Shown: positions 24,443-33,299, numbered from the stretch's first letter. The stretch is DNA of 64,000 nt from Amycolatopsis thailandensis (GCF_002234405.1 NZ_NMQT01000060.1:1-64000); one strand, 5' to 3'. The notes: a model not told the origin generated them from the letters alone. Translations and numbers: made by a program.

Positions 24443-24927
24443 CTGCGACCACCCCGATCGTCGAAGTCTTCGTCGGAGAGGAAGTCGACTTGGTCGTAAC
24501 TCTCTTCATCGGGCACTTCGTCCCGTGCCGCACGCGCTCTCCGACCGGCGATGGCCGTCTCCACCGGCGACGCCGGCGATGGCCGGGCAGGACTCCCCGT
24601 TTCCCATTCCGGCGTAGACGGCGAAGGCGGTTCTTTCCCGATCAGTGCCGCCAGCTCCGGGACCGCGGCCGTATGGGCGGCGCCACGTGCGGCGTAGACG
24701 GCCTGCACGATGCTGGTTCCCAGCAGCTGAGGGTGTGCGCGGTCCAGTGCGTTGTCCGAGATCCGCAGATCGACGAGTTCGCCGCGTCCGGTCACCGTCG
24801 CGGCAACCGCTTGATCCGCGGACCGTCCGATATGCATGGTCCCCGTGAGCCGGGCTTCCATGGACCGCACCTGATCGCGAAACACTCTCGGATCCTGCGG
24901 CGCCGTCATGACCGCATCACAAAGCAA
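24439..24927 (-). CDS. YbaB/EbfC-like protein with acidic tail, first gene of cassette
   Basis: A 162-residue protein. ATG 24927 is chosen because GGAGGAGGGAG lies about 5 bases upstream; a downstream ATG (24909) lacks this. Residues ~10-95 are YbaB-like (VRSMEARLTGTMHIGRSADQ, VTGRGELVDLRISDNALDRA). The C terminus is Pro/Ser-rich then strongly acidic (DEVPDEESYDQVDFLSDEDF). It begins a five-gene leftward operon with 2-17-base overlaps or gaps, ending with the lipoprotein. A TAGGGT -10-like hexamer is on the minus strand at 24985-24990. A partner role with the second YbaB-like protein is plausible. Confidence 0.72.
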   Translation of the reverse strand: MLCDAVMTAPQDPRVFRDQVRSMEARLTGTMHIGRSADQAVAATVTGRGELVDLRISDNALDRAHPQLLGTSIVQAVYAARGAAHTAAVPELAALIGKEPPSPSTPEWETGSPARPSPASPVETAIAGRRARAARDEVPDEESYDQVDFLSDEDFDDRGGRR

Positions 24928-25028
24928 AGCATCGTGCTCCCTCCTCCACCACCGGACGGTTCTGACCGGCAGTGCCCGCCTGACACCCTACAGTTATCAG
25001 CAGTGGAGGGAGTGATCTCTCACAAGCA

Positions 25029-25076
25029 GTCCTCTGAATGCGGTAGTTCGCCACCGAACCACCGCATCCAGAGGAC
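25029..25076. terminator. Inverted repeat after purE (GTCCTCTG-ATGCGGTAGTT family)
   Basis: Bases 25029-25049 pair with 25056-25076 (19 Watson-Crick pairs of 21, plus two positions compatible with G-T pairing). The arm GTCCTCTGAATGCGGTAGTT matches the palindrome at 11802-11874, including the trailing GACGAAATGC. It begins eight bases after the purE stop reading leftward, so it likely separates the purine operon from the T7SS-like cassette. Confidence 0.72.
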
Positions 25077-25084
25077 GAAATGCG

Positions 25085-25582
25085 TCAGCCTTCGACGCGT
25101 TTGCGCAGGGCCGCGTCCTTGTCGAGCACGAGCTGCGCGAGATCCGCCTGGAACTGCGCCATCTTCGCCTGCAGGCCCTCGTCGGACGCGGCGAGGATGC
25201 GGACCGCCAGCAGTCCGGCGTTCCGTGCCCCGCCGACGGAAACGGTCGCGACCGGGACGCCGGCGGGCATCTGCACGATCGAGAGCAGCGAGTCCATGCC
25301 GTCGAGGTACTTCAGCGGCACCGGCACCCCGATCACCGGCAGCACCGTCGCCGACGCGACCATGCCCGGCAGGTGCGCGGCGCCGCCGGCACCCGCGATG
25401 ATCGCGCGCACGCCACGCGAAGCGGCCGAAGTCGCGTAGTCGAGCATCCGCTGCGGAGTGCGGTGCGCCGAGTAGACGCCGACCTCGTATTCGACGCCGA
25501 ATTCGTCCAGGGCCTGCCCGGCCGCTTCCATCGTCGGCCAGTCCGAATCGCTGCCCATGATCAGGCCAACCTGCGGCGACAT
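25085..25582 (-). CDS. purE: N5-carboxyaminoimidazole ribonucleotide mutase
   Basis: The 165-residue enzyme converts N5-CAIR to CAIR in purine synthesis. GSDSDWPTM (about 10-18), YSAHRTPQRM with the catalytic His, and AGAGGAAHLPGMVA are the class I PurE signatures. ATG 25582 is preceded by TAGGAG at good distance; the open frame runs on upstream but that part is a shadow of purK. The start is 11 bases after the purK stop, giving a purK-purE operon. The gene order next to fadE25 is as in M. tuberculosis except for the inserted cassette. Confidence 0.95.
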   Translation of the reverse strand: MSPQVGLIMGSDSDWPTMEAAGQALDEFGVEYEVGVYSAHRTPQRMLDYATSAASRGVRAIIAGAGGAAHLPGMVASATVLPVIGVPVPLKYLDGMDSLLSIVQMPAGVPVATVSVGGARNAGLLAVRILAASDEGLQAKMAQFQADLAQLVLDKDAALRKRVEG

Positions 25583-25593
25583 ACCAATTACTC

Positions 25594-26778
25594 CTAGTGG
25601 ATCTCGTAGCCGTCGAGCCAGACGGCGTGGGAAAGCCAGTGCGCGGCGAGCAGCGCCCGATCGCGCAGCTCCTCCATGCGTTCGCCCACGAGGTTGACGT
25701 GGCCGAGTTTGCGGCCGGGACGCTCTCCCTTGCCGTACAGGTGGACGCGGATGTCCGGGTACCGCGCGAACAGGTGGTGCAGCCGCTCGTCCGGCCCCAT
25801 CTCCGGGGTCTCGGGCGCGCCGAGGACGTTCGCCATCACACAGGCGGGGGCGATCAGGTCGGTCAGCCCGAGCGGGTAGTCGAGCACCGCGCGCAGGTGC
25901 TGTTCGAACTGCGACGTCCGCGAGCCGTCCTGCGTCCAGTGTCCCGAGTTGTGCGGGCGCATGGCGAGTTCGTTGACCAGCAGGCCTTCGTCGGTCTCGA
26001 ACAGTTCGACGGCGAGCAACCCGGTCACGTTCAACGTCGCGGCGATCCGCAGCGCGAGGTCCTGCGCCTCCTGCGTGCGCGCGACGCTCAGCCCCGGCGC
26101 CGGGGCGAGCACCTCGGTGTTGATCCCGCCGGACTGCACGGTCTCCACGATCGGCCAAGCCGCGCCCTGCCCGAACGGGGACCGGGCCACCAGCGCGGAC
26201 AGTTCGCGCCGCATGACGACCTTTTCCTCGACCAGCAACGGAGTTCCGGCGTCGAGCAGTTCGGGGACGGTCTCGCGCGCGTGCTGCGCGGTGTCGAGCA
26301 TCCAGACCCCGCGGCCGTCGTAACCGCCCTGCGCGGCCTTGAGCACCACCGGCCAGGAGTGCTTGTCGGCGAAGGAGATCACATCGTCCACAGAGGACAC
26401 TTCGGCGAAGCCGGGGCCGGGGATCTCGAGTCCGGCCATCATCTCGCGCATGACGAGCTTGTTCTGCGCCATCGACAACGCGGCCGGGTCGGGCCGGATG
26501 GTGACGCCCTCCATCGCGAGCGTCAGCAGGTGCTCGCCGGGAACGTGCTCGTGGTCGAAGGTCAGCACGTCGACCCCGGCGGCGAACGAGCGCAGCGCTT
26601 CGAGGTCGGTGTGGTGCCCGTGCACGACCTCGCCCGCGACGAGGCCGGCGGATTCGTTCTCCCCGGCGGCCAGCACGCGAAGGGACTGGCCGAGGGAGAT
26701 CGCCGCCTGGTGGGTCATCCGGGCCAGCTGTCCGCCGCCCACCATGCCCACGATCGGAAGACCGGTTCGTTTGTCCAT
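25594..26778 (-). CDS. purK: N5-carboxyaminoimidazole ribonucleotide synthase
   Basis: A 394-residue ATP-grasp enzyme making N5-CAIR from AIR, ATP and bicarbonate. The N-terminal Rossmann loop is VGMVGGGQLARMTHQAAI; the ATP-binding domain has VVLKAAQGGYDGRGVW, LLVEEKVVMRRELSALVAR and VNELAMRPHNSGHWTQDGS with metal-binding Asn/Glu residues. The C-terminal domain holds HLYGKGERPGRKLGHVN. Length is normal for the family. It is followed by purE in the same operon; the upstream GT87 gene ends 13 bases earlier on the same strand, so a longer transcript is possible. Confidence 0.95.
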   Translation of the reverse strand: MDKRTGLPIVGMVGGGQLARMTHQAAISLGQSLRVLAAGENESAGLVAGEVVHGHHTDLEALRSFAAGVDVLTFDHEHVPGEHLLTLAMEGVTIRPDPAALSMAQNKLVMREMMAGLEIPGPGFAEVSSVDDVISFADKHSWPVVLKAAQGGYDGRGVWMLDTAQHARETVPELLDAGTPLLVEEKVVMRRELSALVARSPFGQGAAWPIVETVQSGGINTEVLAPAPGLSVARTQEAQDLALRIAATLNVTGLLAVELFETDEGLLVNELAMRPHNSGHWTQDGSRTSQFEQHLRAVLDYPLGLTDLIAPACVMANVLGAPETPEMGPDERLHHLFARYPDIRVHLYGKGERPGRKLGHVNLVGERMEELRDRALLAAHWLSHAVWLDGYEIH

Positions 26779-26791
26779 AACGAGGAGCAGA

Positions 26792-27997
26792 TTACTTGGC
26801 CGCCACCGCCGCGACCTGGGCGGACCCGCGTCGCAGCTCCCGCACGGCCAGGCCTGTGATGACGATCGCAGCGGTGAGGACGTAGACGTTGCCGAGCAGC
26901 GACCAGCCGAGCCCCCAGCCGAACTCGGTCACCCCGCCGTTGGGCACGAACATGATCACGCCGCTCGCGAACAGCACCGCGACGCCCGCGGCCGGAAACC
27001 ACGCCCGGCGGACGACGAGCAGGACGAGCAGCGGCACCGTCCACACCCAGTGGTGTGACCACGACACCGGCGAGACCAGCAGCCCGTAGAACGCGGTCAC
27101 CAGCAGCGCGCCGACCGCGTCGCCGCGGCGGTGCAGGCGCACGACCAGCCAGACGGCGGGGACGGCCAGGACGGCGGCGATCGCGATGGCCACCGTCAGC
27201 GACCACGGCGCCAGCTCCGAAGCGCGGTTCACCAGACCGTTGAGTGACTGGTTGAAGATCCAGTGCACGGAGCCGACCCGGCTGGGATCGGTCGCCGATT
27301 CGGTCCAGAACCGGACGGCGTCGCCGGGGATCACCGCGAACATCACGGCTTCGAGCCCGGCGAACGTGCCGAGCGCCCGCAGCGCGTCCTTCCAGCGGCC
27401 GGTGAACAGCAGATGCGGCACGAAGATCAACGGCGTCAGCTTGATCGCGGCCGAGATCCCGATCAGCACCCCGGCCCAGCGCGAACCGCGCGCCGAAAGC
27501 ACCAGGACGTCGAGGACGATCAGCGCCATCAGGATGAGGTTGATCTGGCCGAGGAAGATCGTCTTCCAGACCGGCTCCAGCGCCAGCGCGCCCGCCGTGG
27601 CGAGCGGCAGCACCCACCAGCGGGTGATCGGGGCGCCGCCGGCGCGGGCGACCACGGAGATCACGACGCTCAGGCAAACCAGGGAGAGCGCGCCCGCGAC
27701 GCCCCAGGTCAGCCCGGCCGGGACGATCGCGAGCGGCAGGAAAAGCGGCGCCGCGGCCGGGGTGTAGGTGAACGGCAGCAGCACCCACGGCGGCAGCGTC
27801 GTGAGCGCTTCGCGCGTGTACAGCGGCTCACCCTTCAGCAGGGTGAGGGCGCCGGCGCGGTAGACGGCGCTGTCCGCGCCGAGGTGCCATTCGCCCAGCC
27901 AGGCGACGACGCCCAGCGCGAGCATCGCCAGCGCGAGCGCGCCGGCCAGCGCGACCCCGACGATCCGGGGGTCAGCCGCCGGACGCGACTTCAGCAT
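26792..27997 (-). CDS. GT87-family polyprenol-dependent mannosyltransferase-like membrane protein
   Basis: A 401-residue polytopic protein with about ten membrane helices. The first extracytoplasmic loop carries GADSAVYRAGALTLLKGEPLY, the acidic catalytic region typical of GT87 (DUF2029) enzymes, which use polyprenyl-phosphate-mannose to add alpha-1,2-mannose to lipoglycans. Other family marks are LEPVWKTIFLGQINLILMAL, AAIKLTPLIFVPHLL, NQSLNGLVNR and SPVSWSHHWVW. It overlaps the upstream paralogue by 26 bases. Likely role is lipomannan or other mannan branching outside the membrane. Confidence 0.85.
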   Translation of the reverse strand: MLKSRPAADPRIVGVALAGALALAMLALGVVAWLGEWHLGADSAVYRAGALTLLKGEPLYTREALTTLPPWVLLPFTYTPAAAPLFLPLAIVPAGLTWGVAGALSLVCLSVVISVVARAGGAPITRWWVLPLATAGALALEPVWKTIFLGQINLILMALIVLDVLVLSARGSRWAGVLIGISAAIKLTPLIFVPHLLFTGRWKDALRALGTFAGLEAVMFAVIPGDAVRFWTESATDPSRVGSVHWIFNQSLNGLVNRASELAPWSLTVAIAIAAVLAVPAVWLVVRLHRRGDAVGALLVTAFYGLLVSPVSWSHHWVWTVPLLVLLVVRRAWFPAAGVAVLFASGVIMFVPNGGVTEFGWGLGWSLLGNVYVLTAAIVITGLAVRELRRGSAQVAAVAAK

Positions 27998-29324
27998 GTT
28001 TTTCTTCGTCCCCCGAGCCCCGCTTCCGGCGCAAGTACCACCAGCGTCCGGCGAGCGCGACCGCCAGCACCAGCGGCATGAAGATGTACGCGCTGCCGAG
28101 GATGTTCTGCCACACCTTCCAGTGCAGCTCGACGTTGCGGCCGTTCGGCAGGATCAACAGCACGCAACTGATGAAGACGAAGAACACCGCGAAGGTGCCG
28201 AGCCAGCGTTTCCACGCGGTGGCGGGCGTGGTCTTCGGCAGGCGCGAGACCAGCAGGACGACCAGCGGCGCCACCCACACCCAGTGGTGGGTCCAGGAGA
28301 TCGGCGAGATCAGCAGGATCCAGAACGCGGTCACCAGCATCGCCGCGAGCGCCTGACCCTTGCGGTGGAAACGCAGGACCAGCCAGATCGCCGGGATCGC
28401 GAGCAGCGCGCCGATCCCCATCGCCGCCTTCGACGCCCAGGGCGCGAGCTCGGTGAAGCGGTTCATCAGCGCGTTCAGCGACTGGTTGCCCGCCCAGTGC
28501 ACCGGGCCGATCCGGCCGGTGTCGGGCAGCGTGTAGGTCCAGTACCGGGCCGCGTCGTGCGGGATGATCAGGAACATCAAGCCCTGCATCACGATGAACG
28601 TGATGAGCCCGCGAACCGCGTCCATCCGGCGGCCGGTGATGAACAGATGCCCCAGGAAGACGATCGGGGTGAGCTTGACCGCGGCCGCGACGCCGACGAG
28701 CACCCCGCCCCAGCGGCTGCCCCTGGCGCCGATGACCAGGATGTCGAGCATCACCAGCGCCATCAGGATGATGTTGATCTGGCCGAGGAAGATCGTGCGC
28801 CACACCGGTTCCAGGCCGAGGAAGACCAGGAAGAACGCGATCGTGGACCGGGCGGGCGAGGCCCACCAGCGGGGACCGTCGGTCGACGGCTTCGGCAGCG
28901 CGCCGATGGCGATCCGGACGCACAGCGCCAGCGCGAGCAGCGAGACCGCGGTCAAGAGCCCCCAGGCGACCTGCGTCGGGACCATCGCGAGCGGGATGAA
29001 CAGCAGCGCCGCCGTCGGCGGATAGGTGAAGGGCAGCAGCGCCCACCACGGTTCCACCGGAAGTGTGTTCGCGTCGTACAGCGGATCACCGTTGAGCAGT
29101 GTCTCGGCACCGGCGCGGTACACCGCGCTGTCCACGCCCAGCACCCAGTCGTGCTGCCAGCCCCAGATACCGAAACCGATCGCGACCAGCGGGATCACCG
29201 ACAGGATCAGGATCGACCTCGGCCGGACGGACAAGCGGGCGAGCGACCTCCGCAGCGACAGACGATGCTGCGGGCGGCTCGCCGAAACGTCGCCGTTGGT
29301 GTCGGCGGGAACAGTCCGGGTCAC
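27972..29324 (-). CDS. GT87-family polyprenol-dependent mannosyltransferase-like membrane protein
   Basis: A 450-residue paralogue of the next gene, sharing GVDSAVYRAGAETLLNGDPLY, GLEPVWRTIFLGQINIILMAL, AAVKLTPIVFLGHLF, NQSLNALMNRFTELAPW and SPISWTHHWVWVAP. A ~35-residue basic cytoplasmic N terminus (SLRRSLARLSVRPRS) precedes the first helix, and a charged tail closes the protein. The GTG start at 29324 is used. The two genes clearly arose by tandem duplication and probably act on related acceptors. Confidence 0.85.
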   Translation of the reverse strand: MTRTVPADTNGDVSASRPQHRLSLRRSLARLSVRPRSILILSVIPLVAIGFGIWGWQHDWVLGVDSAVYRAGAETLLNGDPLYDANTLPVEPWWALLPFTYPPTAALLFIPLAMVPTQVAWGLLTAVSLLALALCVRIAIGALPKPSTDGPRWWASPARSTIAFFLVFLGLEPVWRTIFLGQINIILMALVMLDILVIGARGSRWGGVLVGVAAAVKLTPIVFLGHLFITGRRMDAVRGLITFIVMQGLMFLIIPHDAARYWTYTLPDTGRIGPVHWAGNQSLNALMNRFTELAPWASKAAMGIGALLAIPAIWLVLRFHRKGQALAAMLVTAFWILLISPISWTHHWVWVAPLVVLLVSRLPKTTPATAWKRWLGTFAVFFVFISCVLLILPNGRNVELHWKVWQNILGSAYIFMPLVLAVALAGRWWYLRRKRGSGDEEKHAEVASGG

Positions 29325-29404
29325 GCAAACAGGAAATCATGAACCGGGTCGTCGCTGGTCCGCAGGGTCGCCGTGACCTGGCGAACGTCTTGCGATAGCC
29401 CGGC

Positions 29405-30265
29405 TCAGGACCGCGCGAGGGAACCGAGGAGATCGCACGCCTGGTCGTAGGTCGCCGGGAGCCGGACGGCCGAGATCTGCGGTCGGCCGGTGTCCCGCAG
29501 CTGGGCGTCCACCGAAAGCCGCTCGTTGAGCGCCCTTCGCAACGCGACGCCGGACGAAGCGAGCCTCGCGTCCTTCGGCACCAGTGCGCCCGCGACGGAC
29601 GGTCCGAGCGAGGCGACGCTCTCCCCGCCGTCGAACACCTGCTTCAACGCGTCCGCGACCAGGATCATCCCGGTCAGCCGGGGCCAGCCCGCGACCGAGC
29701 TGAAGTCCATCGAGACGACGAGCAGGGTGTGCACGTCCGCGACCGGCCGTTCGTCACGGCGGGCCTGGCGGTACAGCTCACTCAACCGGGTCCTCAGGTA
29801 CGCGGCGGTGGGCAGTCCGGTGAGCGGTTCGGTGACTTCGGTGTTCACGAGCTGATCGGTCGCGACGTCCGCCCAAGCCAAGGCTGTCACCCGGAGTAAC
29901 CGGGACGGCGTGGTGTCGACATCCGGTGCGATGAATCCGTCCACCGCGTCCGGGTCGGCGAGCACGGCGTGCAACGCCGCGAGATCCGCGAGCGTTTCCG
30001 CCAGCCCGGCACCCGCCGCGGCACGTGCCCGGCCCAGTCCCGCGAGCGCGGTTTCCGCCACCTCGGCGGAGGCGACCCGGCCGTTCTTGATCACCGCCGC
30101 GCAGACGGCGTCGACCTCGGGGAGGCCCCAGTCACTGGGGAAACGCCAGCCCGCGGCCAGGCTGGCCGTCCGCCAGCGGGCCCGCAGGGCGCGAAGAGAG
30201 CGATCTCGTTCGAACCGGTTCCAGGCGGCTTGCCCGTCGGGCGCACCAGTCGCCGGTACGTCCAC
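29405..30265 (-). CDS. Degenerate GGDEF-like regulatory protein
   Basis: A 286-residue soluble protein. The N-terminal half is helical. In the middle, VTEPLTGLPTAAYLRTRLSELY (about 142-163) closely resembles the opening of diguanylate cyclase domains (DxLTGLxNRxxL), but no GG(D/E)EF active-site loop follows; instead there is VVSMDFSSVAGWPRL. Cyclic-di-GMP synthesis is therefore not expected; a binding or signalling role is possible. It is divergent from the tethered sigma factor gene, with a 258-base shared upstream region. GTG 30265 is preceded by a G-rich ribosome site. Confidence 0.6.
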   Translation of the reverse strand: MDVPATGAPDGQAAWNRFERDRSLRALRARWRTASLAAGWRFPSDWGLPEVDAVCAAVIKNGRVASAEVAETALAGLGRARAAAGAGLAETLADLAALHAVLADPDAVDGFIAPDVDTTPSRLLRVTALAWADVATDQLVNTEVTEPLTGLPTAAYLRTRLSELYRQARRDERPVADVHTLLVVSMDFSSVAGWPRLTGMILVADALKQVFDGGESVASLGPSVAGALVPKDARLASSGVALRRALNERLSVDAQLRDTGRPQISAVRLPATYDQACDLLGSLARS

Positions 30266-30523
30266 TACCCACCGCCCCTTCCGTTCCGGATCTTTTCGAT
30301 CTTGCGATCGCTTCAGGGTGGGGACGCCGGTCCACGTCGTGCGTGACGGCGTTTTCCAAGGATCTTTCCGAACTCTTCGGTAACCCGTCCCGGGTGAAGG
30401 TGTTGGGCTCTCCGGGTCATCGGCAGGGCCGCGAGGTGACGTGCGTCGCCCGTTCCGTCACACTGAGCGTGTTCGGGCGTTAGGAAGAGTAGAGCCGCCT
30501 AACCCGCATGATGAAGGAGTCCC

Positions 30524-32800
30524 GTGTCCACCGTTCCCGCCGATCTCTCCGGTAAGAGTGACGCCGAGCTGATCGCCGAGGTGCGTGACGGGAAGATCGC
30601 GTCTTACGGAACGCTCTACGAACGTCACGCCGGCGCGGCGCACAACCTCGCCCGTCAGCTGGCCCGTTCGAGCTCCGAAGCCGACGACCTCGTTTCAGAG
30701 GCCTTCGCGAAGGTGCTGGACACGCTGCGTGGCGGCAAGGGCCCCGACGCCGCGTTCCGCGCGTACCTGCTGACAGCGCTCCGGCACACCGCCTACGACA
30801 AGACGCGCAAGGACAAGCGCGTCGACCTGAACGAGGACATGTCCGACGTCGGCGGCGCCGTCGGCGAAGCGCTGACGGTCCCCTTCTCCGACACCGCCGT
30901 CGCCGGGCTCGAGCGCACGCTCGCCGCGAAGGCGTTCGCCCGGCTGCCCGAACGCTGGCAGGCGGTGCTGTGGCACACCGAGATCGAGGGGCAGAGCCCC
31001 GCCGAGGTCGCGCCGTTGCTGGGGCTGACCGCGAACGGCGTCTCGGCGCTCGCCTATCGCGCCCGTGAGGGGCTGCGGCAGGCCTATCTCCAGGTCCACC
31101 TGGCCGAGAACTCCGGCGAACGCTGCCGCGCGAGTGCGGACAAGCTCGGTGCGTGGACTCGCGACGGGTTGTCCAAACGCGAACGCGCCCAGGTGGAGAG
31201 CCATCTGGACGAATGTGAGAAGTGCCGCGCGCTGGCCGCGGAACTGGCCGACGTCAACACCGGTCTGCGCGGGATCATCGCGCCGATCGTGCTCGGTGGC
31301 GCGGCTCTCGGTTACCTGGCGACGACCGGGGCCGGCAAAGCGGCCGCGGCCACCGCCGCCGGAACGGCCATCACCGCGGGCACGACCTCGGCCGCCGCGG
31401 CCGGGGGTGCGGCGGGTTCGAACACGGGTGGCGCCGCCGGTGCCGCCGCGGCCGGACCGCGCCAATTCGCCACCGTGGCCGGATCGAGCGCGGCCATCGT
31501 CGCCGCCGTGGCGGTGGCGCTCGCCGCCGGTGGCGGCACTCAGGAGATCCCCGCGGCCGCGGCGGTCCCGCCGCCCGCCGTGGCTCCGGCTCCCACTCCG
31601 GTGAAGCCGCCTGTCGTTCCTCCGGTGGTGCCGCCTGTCGTGCCTCCGGAGGTGCCGCCGCCCGCGGAACAGCCGCCGCCTGTTCAGCCGACTCCTCAGC
31701 CGCAGCCGACTCCTACGCCTCAGCAGCCTCCGCCCGCCGAGCAGCCCCCGCCTTCGCCGGGGAGTCCCGTGATGACGGCGTCGACCCCGGCGGGTGGCGT
31801 CACCCTCGAACCGGGCAAGGACGCCAACCTGCCGATCACCGTCCGCAACGACGGCGGCTCGAAGTCCGAACCCGTCGCGGTGTCACTGGACCTGCCGAAG
31901 GGCGTGACGGCCGTTCCCGTCGCCGGCGGCGGTGCGCTGGGCGGCTTCCGGCAACAGGGGCCCGCCCCGATCACGGTGAGCTGCCCCGGCGGCAGCGGCA
32001 CGGTGACCTGCAAGACCGGTACCGGTCTCGAACCGGGACAGTCCGCGGTGCTGACGTTCCGCTTGCGCGCGGACGAAACGGCCAAAGAAGGCGTGGTGAA
32101 GGGCTCGATCACGGCCGGCGCGCAGATCATGGTCAGGGTCGAGGTGAAGGTCAAGGTGCCGGCGCCGAAGCCGCCGCCCAAGGACGCTCTCATCCTGTCG
32201 GCCGAAAGCGACGGGCTGTCGGCGTTCCCGTGGAATCGCAATCCGCTGGTCCTGGTCCGCGTGAAGAACACGGGCGAGACGACGAAGCCGGTGACGATCA
32301 CCCTCGATCACCGGGTCCTCACCTCCTGGAGCGTCTACGGCATCCCGTGCACTCCGACCGGCGAAGGCGCTTCGTGCACTTCGCGCGGGTCGGTGGCTCC
32401 GGGGCGTCAGGTGAGCCTGTGGGTCCGGCTCAAGGGCCGTCCGGCGGACAACGTCCCGGTGACGGTGAACGCCACCCTCGGCACCGCGAAAGCGAAGCCG
32501 GTCGAGGTCTACTTCGGCTGCTGGCACCACTGGTGTGACGACAACGCGCTGCTTCCGCCGACCACTGTGCCTTCGCTGCCTTCGGTCACTTCGAAGCCTC
32601 CGTCCACCTCGCAGATTCCGAAGCCGGGACGGCCTGGGTGGCCTTCGCCGTCGAAGAAGCCTTCGCCGTCTGTGACGCCTACAGAGTCGGCGAAGCAGGA
32701 GCCCACCCCGCCCGCCACGACCACGAGCGCGCCGCCCCGGCCTGGCAAGTCGAAGCCGACCACTCGGCCCAACGGTGTGGTGGACCGCGTCTTCGAGTAG
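30524..32800 (+). CDS. ECF sigma factor fused to zinc finger, membrane segment and extracytoplasmic domain
   Basis: A 758-residue one-piece signalling protein. Sigma region 2 is at about 28-95 and region 4 at 141-190 (LPERWQAVLWHTEIEGQSPAEVAPLLGL). An anti-sigma-type zinc finger follows with His227, Cys231 and Cys234 (HLDECEKC). Hydrophobic stretches at about 251-267 and 316-337 could span the membrane; the second is the better helix. A Pro-rich linker (345-420) leads to a beta-rich region with DUF11/CARDB-like phrases (NLPITVRNDGGSKSEPVAVSL) and a Ser/Pro-rich tail. GTG 30524 follows AAGGAG. By family, such fusions are thought to release the sigma part by proteolysis; the signal, perhaps cell-wall glycan, is inferred. 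Confidence 0.82.
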   Translation: MSTVPADLSGKSDAELIAEVRDGKIASYGTLYERHAGAAHNLARQLARSSSEADDLVSEAFAKVLDTLRGGKGPDAAFRAYLLTALRHTAYDKTRKDKRVDLNEDMSDVGGAVGEALTVPFSDTAVAGLERTLAAKAFARLPERWQAVLWHTEIEGQSPAEVAPLLGLTANGVSALAYRAREGLRQAYLQVHLAENSGERCRASADKLGAWTRDGLSKRERAQVESHLDECEKCRALAAELADVNTGLRGIIAPIVLGGAALGYLATTGAGKAAAATAAGTAITAGTTSAAAAGGAAGSNTGGAAGAAAAGPRQFATVAGSSAAIVAAVAVALAAGGGTQEIPAAAAVPPPAVAPAPTPVKPPVVPPVVPPVVPPEVPPPAEQPPPVQPTPQPQPTPTPQQPPPAEQPPPSPGSPVMTASTPAGGVTLEPGKDANLPITVRNDGGSKSEPVAVSLDLPKGVTAVPVAGGGALGGFRQQGPAPITVSCPGGSGTVTCKTGTGLEPGQSAVLTFRLRADETAKEGVVKGSITAGAQIMVRVEVKVKVPAPKPPPKDALILSAESDGLSAFPWNRNPLVLVRVKNTGETTKPVTITLDHRVLTSWSVYGIPCTPTGEGASCTSRGSVAPGRQVSLWVRLKGRPADNVPVTVNATLGTAKAKPVEVYFGCWHHWCDDNALLPPTTVPSLPSVTSKPPSTSQIPKPGRPGWPSPSKKPSPSVTPTESAKQEPTPPATTTSAPPRPGKSKPTTRPNGVVDRVFE

Positions 32801-32801
32801 C

Positions 32802-33299
32802 GTGCCCCGCATGCTGGGGAGGCATCGGGAACTGCTGCGTTTCGCCGTGGTCGGGGGCGCGAGTTTCGTCATCACGATGACGATCAACTACGGGCTCAAA
32901 TTCACCGTGCTGACCGACAAACCGGTGACCGCGCTGATGATCGGCGTGCTGGTCGCGACCGTTTTCTCCTACGTCGCGAACCGGGAATGGTCGTTTCGCT
33001 CCCGAGGCGGCCGTGAGCGCGCCCACGAAGCGGCGCTCTTCTTCCTTCTGAGCGCGATCGCACTCGGCCTCAACGCCCTGCCTCAGCTGTTTTCGCGATA
33101 CGTGCTCGAACTGGAACAGCCGCATGTCGGGCTGCTCACGCAGGAGATCGCCGACTTCGTCAGCGGCGTGGTCGTCGGGACCCTGCTCGGCACGGCGTTC
33201 CGCTGGTGGTCGTTCAAGAAATGGGTCTTCCCGGTGGCAGGCGCGCGACCGCGCCTGGTGCGGGGCGAAGGGCGATCCGAGCAGCGAGACGCCGCCTGA
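32802..33299 (+). CDS. GtrA-like membrane protein
   Basis: A 165-residue protein with four membrane helices of the GtrA family, which help flip polyprenyl-phosphate sugars across the membrane. Marks are RFAVVGGASFVITMTINYGL, SYVANREWSFRSRGG, LFFLLSAIALGLNALPQL and the closing FRWWSFKKWVFP. GTG 32802 is two bases after the sigma-factor stop; ATG 32811 is the alternative. It matches the position of M. tuberculosis Rv3277. Together with the GT87 pair, which uses lipid-phosphate sugars, a supply role is likely. Confidence 0.82.
   Translation: MPRMLGRHRELLRFAVVGGASFVITMTINYGLKFTVLTDKPVTALMIGVLVATVFSYVANREWSFRSRGGRERAHEAALFFLLSAIALGLNALPQLFSRYVLELEQPHVGLLTQEIADFVSGVVVGTLLGTAFRWWSFKKWVFPVAGARPRLVRGEGRSEQRDAA

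Noticed and set aside
25583..26158. N-terminal extension of purE reaching into purK
   Set aside because: The extension is low-complexity and lies opposite in frame to real purK sequence; PurE length and AGGAG at 25582 fix the start.
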